In this document: positions 33,615 through 42,893 of the stretch, piece after piece
Position numbering within the stretch: position 1 is the first letter of the stretch
Layout of the letters: each line of letters opens with the position of its first letter
Source of the DNA: JANOMH01 sp031422295
Lineage (GTDB): Bacteria > Pseudomonadota > Alphaproteobacteria > Rhodobacterales > Rhodobacteraceae
Direction of reading: 5' to 3'
Length of the DNA stretch: 61,195 nt
NCBI GenBank assembly: GCA_031422295.1
Contig: JANOQM010000072.1
Span: forward strand, 1 to 61,195
Program-made: the position numbers and the translations under genes
Notes under the pieces: model-generated
Database searches by the model: none
Told to the model about the DNA's origin: nothing
Seen by the model: the letters and a program-made list of their open reading frames with translations, nothing else

Positions 33615-35651
33615 ATGATCCTCAACCGTTGGCAAGACGCTGATGCCCGCGCCCTGCAAGATGCAGCAGGCGCTGATCCGGTGGCGCGCGAACTGGCGTT
33701 GCGGGTCTATTCATCCCGGATCATCGGACAGGACCCCGATCTGGTCATGCATGGCGGCGGCAATACGTCAATGAAACAGGACATGCGCGACGTCTATGGT
33801 GAGGTGACCCCGGTCATTCATATCAAAGGGTCGGGCTGGGATCTGGGCACGATCAAGGCAGCGGGGATGCCTGCTGTCCGGATGGATGCGCTGCTGCGAT
33901 TGCGCGGGCTGGCGGCCCTGTCAGACGAGGATATGGTCAACACGCAGCGCTCAGCGCTGATGGATTCCACCTCGCCCAATCCGTCAGTCGAGACCCTATT
34001 GCACGCATGGCTGCCGCATAAATACGTTGATCACACCCATGCCACCCCATTCCTGGCGCTGGCCGATCTGCCAGAGGTGCATGCCGCCACACGCGAAATC
34101 TTTGGCACCAGGCTGGGGTTCGTTCCCTATATCATGCCGGGTTTCGCACTGGCCAAAAAGGCGGCCGAGGTGTTTCAGGAAAACCCGAAGGTCGAAGGGT
34201 TGTTGCTGATCCAGCATGGCCATTTCACCTGGGGTCCGGATGCGAAATCGTCCTATGACCGGCTGATCGCGCATACCAATGAGGTCGAGGCCTGGCTTGC
34301 CGACCGCCGCCCTGCCCCACTGCACGCTGTCGCGGCGTTGCCCAAGGCCGATATCGCGGCCATCCTGCCAGTGCTGCGCGGCGCGATTGCGGCGCAGGGC
34401 GGCGGGCTGTCGGTGTTCGATCTGCGCAGCACTGATGCGGCCATCGGGTTTCTGCAACGCCCCGATGTGGTCGAACTGGCCACGCGCGGCGTGGCCACGC
34501 CGGACCATGTCATCCGCACCAAAGGCCATCCGCTGCATCTGGACCGCGCAACTGTTGCTGCCGGACCCGAGGCCGTTTCGGCGGCGGTTGCGGGGTTTGT
34601 GCGCCAATACAAAGCCTATTTTGATCGTCAGGCACCCCGCTTTGGTGGCGCGAAAACTCTGCTGGCCCCTACGCCTGGACTAGTCTGGATCGAAGGGGCC
34701 GGTGTAATGGGGGTCGGGTCAAATGCCGCTGCGGCCCGGATCGCGGGCGATATTGCTGAACAAACGATCCGGGTGATGACCGACGCGCAAGCGGTGGGGC
34801 AGTTCCGCCCGATAGGCGAAGCGGACATGTTTGACTGCGAATACTGGTCGCTGGAACAGGCCAAACTGGGTCAAGGCAAACCACCCGCGATGCGTGGCCA
34901 GATCGTGCTGGTTACTGGCGGGGCGGGGGCGATCGGGCTGGCTACGGCGCAGGCCTTTGCTGCGCTGGGGGCTGCGATTTTTCTGGTGGACCGGGACCCT
35001 GTTGCGCTGGATGCCGCATTGGCAAGGATGGGGCAGGACCACGGCGGGCTGGCCTGCGACATCACTGCCCCCGGCGCGCCCGCTGATGCCGTGGCCGCCT
35101 GCGTGCGCCGCTTTGGCGGGCTGGATATCCTGATCTCCAACGCCGGAGCGGCCATGCAGGGGGCGGTGGCCACCTTGCCCGACGCCACGCTGCGCGACAG
35201 TTTTGAGCTGAACTTTTTCGCCCATCACGCCTTTGCCCAAGCCGCCGTTGCGGTGTTCCGGGCGCAGGGCAACAAGGCCGGGCAACTGCTGTTCAACGTG
35301 TCCAAACAAGCGGTCAATCCGGGCAAAGGTTTCGCAGCCTACGGCCTGCCCAAGGCCACGACGTTTTTCCTGTTACGGCAATTGGCGCTGGAACTGGGGG
35401 CCGAGGGCATTCGGGTTAATGGCATCAACGCCGACCGGATCAGATCTGGCCTGCTGACCGATGCGATGATCGCCAGCAGGTCCGGTGCGCGGGGGGTGGA
35501 CGAGGCGACCTATATGGCAGGCAATCTGTTGGGGGCCGAGGTTGAGGCGCGGCATGTGGCTGATGCGTTTGTCATGCTGGCGCTGGCCGAACGGACCACG
35601 GCGCATGTGATGACCGTGGACGGCGGCAATATCGAGGCGGCGTTGCGGTAG
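33615..35651 (+). CDS. Fused class II aldolase / short-chain dehydrogenase
   Basis: A 678-residue two-domain enzyme. Residues about 1-400 are a class II (zinc) aldolase with ligand motif DHTHATP (about 138) and QHGHFTWG (about 203). Residues about 425-678 are a short-chain dehydrogenase with TGGAGAIG (about 434), ISNAG (about 508) and catalytic YGLPK (about 575-579). The layout matches bifunctional rhamnulose-1-phosphate-type aldolase/dehydrogenases. In this setting it should cleave a 5-substituted ribulose-1-phosphate to DHAP and an aldehyde, with the second domain oxidising or reducing that aldehyde. GGAG seven bases before the ATG fixes the start; an upstream frame from 33558 is less likely. 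Confidence 0.88.
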   Translation: MILNRWQDADARALQDAAGADPVARELALRVYSSRIIGQDPDLVMHGGGNTSMKQDMRDVYGEVTPVIHIKGSGWDLGTIKAAGMPAVRMDALLRLRGLAALSDEDMVNTQRSALMDSTSPNPSVETLLHAWLPHKYVDHTHATPFLALADLPEVHAATREIFGTRLGFVPYIMPGFALAKKAAEVFQENPKVEGLLLIQHGHFTWGPDAKSSYDRLIAHTNEVEAWLADRRPAPLHAVAALPKADIAAILPVLRGAIAAQGGGLSVFDLRSTDAAIGFLQRPDVVELATRGVATPDHVIRTKGHPLHLDRATVAAGPEAVSAAVAGFVRQYKAYFDRQAPRFGGAKTLLAPTPGLVWIEGAGVMGVGSNAAAARIAGDIAEQTIRVMTDAQAVGQFRPIGEADMFDCEYWSLEQAKLGQGKPPAMRGQIVLVTGGAGAIGLATAQAFAALGAAIFLVDRDPVALDAALARMGQDHGGLACDITAPGAPADAVAACVRRFGGLDILISNAGAAMQGAVATLPDATLRDSFELNFFAHHAFAQAAVAVFRAQGNKAGQLLFNVSKQAVNPGKGFAAYGLPKATTFFLLRQLALELGAEGIRVNGINADRIRSGLLTDAMIASRSGARGVDEATYMAGNLLGAEVEARHVADAFVMLALAERTTAHVMTVDGGNIEAALR

Positions 35652-36008
35652 TGCTGCCGAAATTGCCGCCGCACGATCGGGGCTGCAATCTGACGCCACA
35701 TTCAGCACCGCACCGGCGACTGAGTTCTTGATCACCGCCGTGTCTTCCCGCTTGGCAGCGGGCTCGGGTCGCGCCACTGGTTCGACGATCAATGGCACAA
35801 CGGCGCTGATGCTGTCTTTCGGCAAAATCAGCTTCCCCCGCCGCACAAGACCACGCCAGTGCGAAACAAACCGTGCGATCAACCTACATTTTTGCGCGAC
35901 GTCACAGACCTGCGCGCCAAGCAACAGACACTCAGCCACAATCCGGGCTTTCACATCGCCGAGCAAGGGCTGCGGTCCTGTTGGATCATCTGGAACCGGC
36001 ACATGCAC
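35652..36008 (-). pseudogene. IS66-type TnpA relic
   Basis: About 119 residues from MHVPVPDDPT read as the small accessory protein TnpA of IS66 elements: KARIVAECLLLGAQVCDVAQ (helix-turn-helix region), a SHWRGLVRRGKLILP segment, PLIVEP, and the usual SPDRAAAISAAL end. The frame then runs without a stop into the antisense of the aldolase gene, so its own end is lost exactly at the aldolase stop. No tnpB or tnpC follows. Diverged and not functional. Confidence 0.7.
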
Positions 36009-36316
36009 TCACGTTGCCAGATCGGGGGCTGACTCATGTCAATTCAATTTGCCCCGGGTCGATTGGTCAGATCTTAGTTTGCCCGCTGTCATTGCAACAT
36101 TCTAAAACAGGGCGTTGCGACGACCGGTTGGATTTGGCTGTGCCAACTTTAACTCCGGGTTCACCTAACTGTGGCAGTTTAAAGTTGCTTGGGCTCTTTG
36201 AGCCGTTGTCATCGACGTTTCAGAATTGTGCCTCGTTCCGCGAGCTCTCAGCGGATTGATATTCGCTGCGGCATCAGTTCTCTGCTTGGAAGGTAAACAA
36301 CATCTTGTGCTGCGTC
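36009..36316. other. Intergenic region before the repeat-protein gene
   Basis: 308 bases without a supported gene. They hold a small stem-loop (GGCTC, loop TTT, GAGCC at 36192-36204) and an imperfect AACTTTAA/TTTAAAGTT inverted pair around 36147-36188. The promoter of the adhesin gene must lie here, but I cannot place -35/-10 boxes with confidence. Confidence 0.45.
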
Positions 36317-39300
36317 ATGTTCCGGAGACTGCTCTCCTCGCTCTTTGTGATCGTTGGCCTCGCAATACAGGCCCAATCCATTCAGGCCCAATCCGTATCG
36401 GTGCCTTTTCCGTCCGGCTTTATCGGCACTATCGGCCAGAATCCTGGCAAAGCCAACGCGATCCTGAACTTTGCGACCCTGGGAATCACACAGGCGACAT
36501 TTTCGCAGTCATCTACCGATGGCCAGTTTGGCGGTATTCAGGGCAACGACTTGTCCGGAACCCTGACGCTGCGGCTCAGCAATGGCACTACGCGTACCAT
36601 CGCCGGCGCAATCAACTGGCGCATTACCACCAACGGGACCCTACAGTATTTTGGCTTTATCCCCGACCCGAACAATGCCGCGCAGACCATTCCTTATGGC
36701 GGCGGCACCTATACGCTGGACGCCATCAGTAATTATGGCTTGCGCAAGGTCGGATCCAGCCTCGCCTTTGCGGACGGCGCAAACGTGAGCGGCAATGCGG
36801 CGCTGAGCGGCCTGTTGGGGGAACTGAACGCCTATCTGGCGACTGTCGTTGCAAGCGGGCCAAAGATAACTGGCCCCAGCGGTGCTGCAGGCGCGGCCGG
36901 GTCAGTCAAAACGTTGGACGAGGGGATTGGCGCTGTCCATACCTTTACTGCGGACCGGGCTGTGACCTGGACGATCCTTGGCGGCGCGGATGCCGCGCGG
37001 TTTTCGATCAACGCCACAACAGGCGCCCTCGCTTTTCTTGCCGTGCCCGATTTTGAGGTGCCTACGGACGCCAACACCGACAACGTTTATCTTGTGACCC
37101 TCGTGGCCACCGATTCAAGCGGCTATACCGGACAGCAGGTCGTGACGGTGACGATCACCGACCTGGACGAATTGGCCCCCCGGATCACGGGCCCCTCGGG
37201 CGGTATCGGTGCTGTCGCTTCGGTCAAGAGCATCCCCGAAAACCAGACGGTGGTCCATGGTTTTACCGCTGACGAGATGGTCATGTGGTCGATCACCGGT
37301 GGCGACGATGCCGGGCGCTTTACGCTTAACGCCAACACTGGTGCCCTTGGTTTTCTGTTTGCCCCGGACTTTGAGGCCCCCAACGACACCGGAACGAACA
37401 ACGTTTATGACATCATCGTGACTGCCACGGACACTGCCGGCAATAACAGTGCGCAATCGGTGGCCGTGACTGTGACTGATCGTGACGAACTGGCCGCCAC
37501 GATCACCGGCCCGTCGGGCGCGGCAGGTGATGCCGCCTCGGCCAAGAGTGTTCCTGAAAATCAAACTGCGGTGCATCCGTTCGCTGCGTCTGAAGCCGTC
37601 ACATGGTCGATTGCCGGGGGGGGTGACGCCGCGCGTTTTGCTATTGATGCCGCAGGTGTGCTGACCTTTGCCGCCGCGCCAAACTTTGAGGTGCCGACCG
37701 ATCTGGGCACAGATAACGTTTATGACGTGGTTGTTCGCGCCACCGACACAGACGGCAACATCACCCTGCAGACCGTCGCCGTCACCGTAACCGACCTTGA
37801 CGATACGGCCCCCGCGATCACCGGCCCCTCGGGTGCGGCAGGTGCCGCGGCTTCGGCCACGAGCGTTGATGAGGGCACGACCGCCGTCCATGTTTTTGCC
37901 GCGAGCGAGACCGTCACCTGGTCGATTACGGGCGGTACTGATGCCACACTTTTCACCATCGACCCCGCGACCGGGGCCCTTCGTTTTGTCACTGCGCCAG
38001 ACTTTGACGCGCCCGCCGATTCGGGCACAGACAATGTCTATAACATCGTCGTGACGGCCACTGATGCGGCGAGCAATACTAGCCAACAGACGGTTGCTGT
38101 AACAGTGACCGATCTGGATCAAGCCGCCCCGGTGATCACTGGCCCCTCGGGTGCGGCAGGAGCCGCAGTTTCGGCCAAGAGCGTTGATGAGGGCACGACC
38201 GCCGTCCATGTTTTTACGGCGTCTGAAAGCGGCACTTGGAGCATCGTCGGCGGGGCCGATGCGGGCCTTTTCGCCATTGATCCCGCGGCCGGGGCATTGA
38301 CTTTCGTGGTCGGACCCGACTTTGAAGCGCCCGCCGATATGGGCACCAACAATGTCTATGACCTGATCATCGCGGCAACCGATGCCGCCGCCAATACCAG
38401 CCAGCAGGCAGTCGCAGTGACTGTACGCGCCGTCAATGAGGGTGATCTGACCCCGCCCCTGATCACCGGCCCATCTGGTGCAGCTGGTGCTGCAGACTCG
38501 GCCACATCGGTTGCCGAGAGCCAGACGGCGGTCGCCACGCTAACGGCCAACGAGCCCGTCACCTGGTCAATCAGCGGCGGCACGGACTCGGGCCGCTTTT
38601 CCATCGACCCGGCAACAGGCGCACTGATCTTCGGGACCGCACCTGATTTTGAAATTCCGGCCGACGCGGATGCCAACAACATCTACCTTGTCACGGTCGA
38701 AGCCATGGATACGAACGGCAACACCAGCCAGCAGATCGTCACGGCCAGCGTGATGGACGTGGCCGAAGATGTCACTGCGCCTCTGATCACCGGCCCCTCG
38801 GGCGCTGCGGGCGCACTGACTGCAGCCAAGAGCGTTAACGAGGGCACCACCGCTGTTCACGCCTTTGGTGCGAACGAAGCCGTCATCTGGACGATTGGCG
38901 GGGGTGCAGATACGGCCCGGTTCGCGATTGATCCCGCGACCGGCGCGCTAAGTTTCCGGATCGCGCCGGACTATGAGGCGCCGACCGATTCCGGCGCGGA
39001 CAATGTGTACAATATTGTCGTTGCGGCCACCGACCCGGCCAGTAACGCCGCTCAGCAAACGGTCGTTGTGACCGTTCGCGACACAGTCGAAGGCGACGTC
39101 GTGCCGCCGGTTATCACTGGCCCCTCGGGCAGTGCAGGCGCTTTGACCTCGGCCGGGTCTGTCAGCGAGGGGATGACTGCGGTTGCGACCTTTACAGCCG
39201 ATGAAGCGGTGATCTGGACGATCGTTGGCGGTGCAGATGCCGCCCGGTTTGCCGTCGATCCCGCAACCGGTGCGCTGACCTTTGTTACTTTACCGGACTT

Positions 39301-41761
39301 TGAAGTGCCAAACGACACCGGGGCGGACAACGCCTATACTCTGGTCATTCGGGCGACGGATGGAACGGGCAATACCAGCCAGCAGACCGTGACTGTGACG
39401 GTGGCAGATGTCGCTGAGGATATGGCGGCACCAGTGATTACCGGACCCTCCGGCCCCGGCAATCAACAGACCGAAACCGTCGCCGAAGGCGGCACCGCCG
39501 TCACGACGTTCACCGCCGACGAAGCAGTGGTTTGGTCGGTGAATGGCGGTGCTGACGCAGGGGAATTTGTGATCGACCCCGCCACAGGTGCGCTTGGCTT
39601 TTTGGTCCCCCCTGATTTCGCCACTCCGACGGACACGAATGGCAATAATGTCTATCTCGTCAGGGTGTCGGCCACCGACACTGCGGGCAATGTCACCGAG
39701 ATCATGTTGGCGGTCACCGTCACGGATGCACGCGCGCCAACGATTGCCGGTCCATCAGGCGGCCCTGGTGCAGCATCCTCGGGGCAGACTGTGGACGAGG
39801 GCAGCACGGTTGTGGCCACTTTCGCGGCTGACGAGGTTGTAACTTGGGCCATTGCCGGAGGGCCGGATGCCACCCGCTTCAGCCTTGATCCGGCGACGGG
39901 CGCGTTGCGCTTTGTAATTTCCGAGGATTATGAGGCGCCTACCGATACAGGCACTGATAATATTTACGATCTGGTGGTGGCCGCCACCGATGCGGCCGGC
40001 AATGTCAGCGAGCAGACGGTGCGGGTGACGGTGGCCAATATCCCCGAGGACCGGACACCACCAGAAGTGATGGGTCCGTCGGGCACGGGTCAGGCGCAGG
40101 CCGAGACTGTCGCCGAAGGCACGACCGTGGTGTATACGTTCGCGGCAGACGAGGCAGTGACCTGGTCGCTTGGCGGCACTGACGGCCCCTGGTTCATCAT
40201 CAACCCCGCCACGGGCGCGTTACGATTTGTCGAGCCGCCCCGATTTGATGCGCCCACCGACGCTGGAGGTAACAACGTCTACAACCTGTTGCTGCTGGCC
40301 ACGGACGCCGAGGGCAACGTGACCGAACTACAGCTGACCGTGACCGTAACCGACACCCAAGGGCCACAAATTACCGGCCTGTCCGGCCAGCCAGGCGCCA
40401 CAGCCTCGACCATACAGGTCAATGAGGGCGGCACCGTATTAGGTACATTCATGGCCGACGAGGCGGTGACATGGTCGATCGGCGGGGGCACGGATGCGGC
40501 CGGTTTCGTCATTGATCCGGCCACGGGCGCATTGTCGTTCGTAGTGCCACCCAATTACGAAGCGCCGGCGGACAGTGACGGCGACAATGTCTATGATGTC
40601 GTGGTCACCGCCACCGATCAGAATGGCATTGTCAGCGCCCAGACCGTCACGGTTACTGTCGCGGACATGTCCGACACCCCCGCCGAATTGTTCGAACAGC
40701 GGAGCGATGACGTGGAGGCGATCATCACCAGAGTGGAACTTAACTATTTGCGGGCCTCTGTGGCCTCTGCCCAAGGCATGGTCCGCGATGCGCGCGATAG
40801 GTTTGTCGCTGGGCAAGAATTGCGCGACCTGTGTCGCGATTTTAAGGATGACCCTGTCACTTCGACCCACCAGGATAACGACGCCTGTTCGGTGTTGAAC
40901 AGCCGCAACGACGTGCCGTTTGACGTGGACGGCACGCTACAGATCGGCAGTGCCGGATTGAACGGTGCGGGCAGTTTCTTTGGCCAATCCGGCAATTTCG
41001 AGGGCACCCGCCGCCGCATCATCTTGGGTGATTTCCAATTCGTTGATGATGGCGAGGGGATCCAGACCTTTGCACTAAGCGGTCGCATGGCATGGGAGCA
41101 GTTGCTGTCTGAGGACATGTTGCTGGGATTTTTCTTGGGTGGCGGCTATGGGGAAAGTTCGGTCGCGCAGGGTCTGACTGGCACAATCGCCAAGAGCAGC
41201 TTTGCGCTCGGTAGTTATGTGGTGGCCGAACCAGTTGATAACCTCTACCTAGACGGCTTTGTATCCTTGGGTTTTGGCCGCAATGATCTGGCGCTACGCG
41301 ATGCGGAAATCGATCTTGCGGGCGCTTATGTCACCCGGTCGTTCCTGATTGGCGGGGCCTTGTCAGGGGTCATCAGGCGGCCCGGATTCACGATCAAGCC
41401 AGAGCTTTCGGTGGCCTATGGCCGTACCGACATCGGCGACCTTAACCTGGCCGTGACTGCCTTTGGGACCACCGAGGACGTGCTGGCCCGGATCGATGGC
41501 GTAGACTACACGACAGTTCGTCTGACGCCCGAGGTCATGATCCCGCTGAGCGGCTTGTCACAGGACACCCTTCTTGTGGTCGCCCCAAGCCTGGTGTGCG
41601 AATGGGCGGATGGCGTACAGGACTGTGGCGGGGGACTGCGGCTGGGTCTGCATGGCTCTAGCGCGGACGGGCTGACCACATTCGAGATCGACTTTGACGC
41701 GGACCTGGTTGGCGACAGAAGCCGGATGAGCGTTGGCGCAAGCATCGTCCTGCGGTTCTGA
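36317..41761 (+). CDS. Giant surface protein: twelve Ig/cadherin-like repeats and a C-terminal outer-membrane barrel
   Basis: About 1,814 residues. A Sec signal (MFRRLLSSLFVIVGLAIQAQ) precedes a unique domain (about residues 26-180). Twelve tandem repeats follow (about 180-1455, bases 36859-40680), each about 100-109 residues with ITGPSGAAG, an EGTTAVHVFTA-type strand, VTWSI.GG.DA..F.ID, ATGAL.F, P.D...DNVY and a final VTVTD strand, as in bacterial cadherin-like domains. The last about 290 residues form alternating beta strands ending SVGASIVLRF, a terminal aromatic typical of outer-membrane barrels. The layout suggests an autotransporter-type adhesin anchored by its own barrel, not an RTX type I substrate. 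A TTG at 36305 with GGAAGG upstream is an alternative start. Confidence 0.85.
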   Translation: MFRRLLSSLFVIVGLAIQAQSIQAQSVSVPFPSGFIGTIGQNPGKANAILNFATLGITQATFSQSSTDGQFGGIQGNDLSGTLTLRLSNGTTRTIAGAINWRITTNGTLQYFGFIPDPNNAAQTIPYGGGTYTLDAISNYGLRKVGSSLAFADGANVSGNAALSGLLGELNAYLATVVASGPKITGPSGAAGAAGSVKTLDEGIGAVHTFTADRAVTWTILGGADAARFSINATTGALAFLAVPDFEVPTDANTDNVYLVTLVATDSSGYTGQQVVTVTITDLDELAPRITGPSGGIGAVASVKSIPENQTVVHGFTADEMVMWSITGGDDAGRFTLNANTGALGFLFAPDFEAPNDTGTNNVYDIIVTATDTAGNNSAQSVAVTVTDRDELAATITGPSGAAGDAASAKSVPENQTAVHPFAASEAVTWSIAGGGDAARFAIDAAGVLTFAAAPNFEVPTDLGTDNVYDVVVRATDTDGNITLQTVAVTVTDLDDTAPAITGPSGAAGAAASATSVDEGTTAVHVFAASETVTWSITGGTDATLFTIDPATGALRFVTAPDFDAPADSGTDNVYNIVVTATDAASNTSQQTVAVTVTDLDQAAPVITGPSGAAGAAVSAKSVDEGTTAVHVFTASESGTWSIVGGADAGLFAIDPAAGALTFVVGPDFEAPADMGTNNVYDLIIAATDAAANTSQQAVAVTVRAVNEGDLTPPLITGPSGAAGAADSATSVAESQTAVATLTANEPVTWSISGGTDSGRFSIDPATGALIFGTAPDFEIPADADANNIYLVTVEAMDTNGNTSQQIVTASVMDVAEDVTAPLITGPSGAAGALTAAKSVNEGTTAVHAFGANEAVIWTIGGGADTARFAIDPATGALSFRIAPDYEAPTDSGADNVYNIVVAATDPASNAAQQTVVVTVRDTVEGDVVPPVITGPSGSAGALTSAGSVSEGMTAVATFTADEAVIWTIVGGADAARFAVDPATGALTFVTLPDFEVPNDTGADNAYTLVIRATDGTGNTSQQTVTVTVADVAEDMAAPVITGPSGPGNQQTETVAEGGTAVTTFTADEAVVWSVNGGADAGEFVIDPATGALGFLVPPDFATPTDTNGNNVYLVRVSATDTAGNVTEIMLAVTVTDARAPTIAGPSGGPGAASSGQTVDEGSTVVATFAADEVVTWAIAGGPDATRFSLDPATGALRFVISEDYEAPTDTGTDNIYDLVVAATDAAGNVSEQTVRVTVANIPEDRTPPEVMGPSGTGQAQAETVAEGTTVVYTFAADEAVTWSLGGTDGPWFIINPATGALRFVEPPRFDAPTDAGGNNVYNLLLLATDAEGNVTELQLTVTVTDTQGPQITGLSGQPGATASTIQVNEGGTVLGTFMADEAVTWSIGGGTDAAGFVIDPATGALSFVVPPNYEAPADSDGDNVYDVVVTATDQNGIVSAQTVTVTVADMSDTPAELFEQRSDDVEAIITRVELNYLRASVASAQGMVRDARDRFVAGQELRDLCRDFKDDPVTSTHQDNDACSVLNSRNDVPFDVDGTLQIGSAGLNGAGSFFGQSGNFEGTRRRIILGDFQFVDDGEGIQTFALSGRMAWEQLLSEDMLLGFFLGGGYGESSVAQGLTGTIAKSSFALGSYVVAEPVDNLYLDGFVSLGFGRNDLALRDAEIDLAGAYVTRSFLIGGALSGVIRRPGFTIKPELSVAYGRTDIGDLNLAVTAFGTTEDVLARIDGVDYTTVRLTPEVMIPLSGLSQDTLLVVAPSLVCEWADGVQDCGGGLRLGLHGSSADGLTTFEIDFDADLVGDRSRMSVGASIVLRF
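36859..40680 (+). repeat. Twelve in-frame tandem repeats of about 318 bases
   Basis: The period is about 300-327 bases per unit. Units 4 and 5 share an identical 37-base block at 37861-37897 and 38179-38215, exactly 318 bases apart, while other units differ at many third positions. This points to a recent duplication among older copies. Confidence 0.85.
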
Positions 41762-41840
41762 TCGGTGCGACATGACGGCAGAGTGGCGTTCGTTGAACCA
41801 CACTTAGAAAGTAAAAGGAATTCCGATAGCGCCTCACTTC

Positions 41841-42524
41841 TTAAGTTAACCTATTGGCATTATTACCTAAAAGCGACGGCGCAGAGAGCTGCAAATTTTT
41901 TCCGGCCGAAATATGGTCGCACATTATGCGCATCGCCACTTCGGGGTCCCCAGTTCGAATGGCGGCCAAAAGCTGAGAATGACCGTTGAGAGTTAAGCCG
42001 AGCTGCTGCGGATGCATGAGGCGAAAGATGCCAAAGGATAGACTCCTGTTCCAGATTGCCTCGAACATTTCCAGAAGATATTTATTGTCTGTGGCTGCAA
42101 CGAATGACTGATGGATCTGGCGATTGGCGGAGTAATACTCTGAAATCGTTTCGAATGACGCTGTTTCATTCTTGTCAATGACCGTCTGAATCCGTTCAAG
42201 TCGTTCAATGTCGCAACTGCGCGCCAGCATTGCGGCACTATGACCTTCGATAGCTTGCCGCGCTTCGTAGATTTCGATGACGTCGCGCGGTTCTATCTGA
42301 CGAATTGAAAAGCCGCCGCGTTCAGTTGCAATCAGAATACCTTCCTGCTCCAATCTGAACAGAGCCTCTCGGATCGGCGTCCGACTGACCTGAAGCTGTT
42401 CTGCCAGCTTTTCCTGCACGATCCGCTCAGATGGAGCGATCAGACCTTGATCAATTGCATTCACGATCTGATCATAAATCTGATCGGCTAATCTGACACG
42501 GGAAACTTCGATCTTCTTGAACAT
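41841..42524 (-). CDS. GntR family regulator, FadR/FCD subfamily
   Basis: A 227-residue regulator. The N-terminal winged helix has ERIVQEKLAEQLQVSRTPIR (about residues 33-52) and GGFSIRQIE; the C-terminal FCD domain (about 78-215) contains the metal/ligand residues EARQAIEGHSAAML, NRQIHQSFV and LNGHSQLLAAI. FCD regulators respond to small organic acids or acyl intermediates. It is the likely local regulator of the hydrolase-P450 region, whose intergenic space holds palindromes of the right type. Confidence 0.88.
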   Translation of the reverse strand: MFKKIEVSRVRLADQIYDQIVNAIDQGLIAPSERIVQEKLAEQLQVSRTPIREALFRLEQEGILIATERGGFSIRQIEPRDVIEIYEARQAIEGHSAAMLARSCDIERLERIQTVIDKNETASFETISEYYSANRQIHQSFVAATDNKYLLEMFEAIWNRSLSFGIFRLMHPQQLGLTLNGHSQLLAAIRTGDPEVAMRIMCDHISAGKNLQLSAPSLLGNNANRLT

Positions 42525-42626
42525 TCTTTGACTAAACCCTTTGACCGATAGATCTTGGCGGCAAGGCCGCGTCAGTTACGTTTAGCGGAAATTATAGTGC
42601 GATCGCAGAAAAACTGCACGATCTGA

Positions 42627-42884
42627 TCAGCAATATGTGCAGACGGCACTAAGCTTTCGAAGTCTTGGTTGGCCTTCTCGTACAGGCGCTGGGGTATGAC
42701 GCGAGCCAGTAATCAGCCAACCATCGCAGTTGGTGACGTCGGGTGGGAACACATCATCCATGTCCGCATAAGTCGGAAAGGTAGCCGCAACCTCAACCAG
42801 CACTTCGCTATGCGCCGGGTTGCCCAGTATGATGTCTTCGATGGTCATATCTTGGCCTGTCTGCCGCAAAATAGCTGCCTTCAA
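42627..42884 (-). pseudogene. Chimeric remnant: zinc alcohol dehydrogenase start joined to a glutamine amidotransferase piece
   Basis: The 85-codon frame begins like a zinc-dependent alcohol dehydrogenase (MKAAILRQTGQDMTIEDI, then HSEVLVEVAA). At about residue 34 it changes to a segment like class I glutamine amidotransferases (YADMDDVFPPDV, CDGWLITGSRH, residues about 39-62), then to unrelated sequence. Neither part is long enough to work. It looks like a deletion joint between two lost genes, lying nine bases beyond the hydrolase stop. Confidence 0.55.
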
Positions 42885-42893
42885 AAAAACCTC

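Noticed and set aside
37115..38209. Minus-strand frame of 364 codons inside the repeat protein
   Set aside because: It mirrors the tandem repeats of the plus-strand gene; a repeated coding sequence with high GC readily leaves long antisense frames.
36859..40680. CRISPR-like or RTX-type repeat array
   Set aside because: The repeats are about 318 bases, in frame and protein-coding, and lack GGxGxD calcium-binding nonapeptides, so neither fits.
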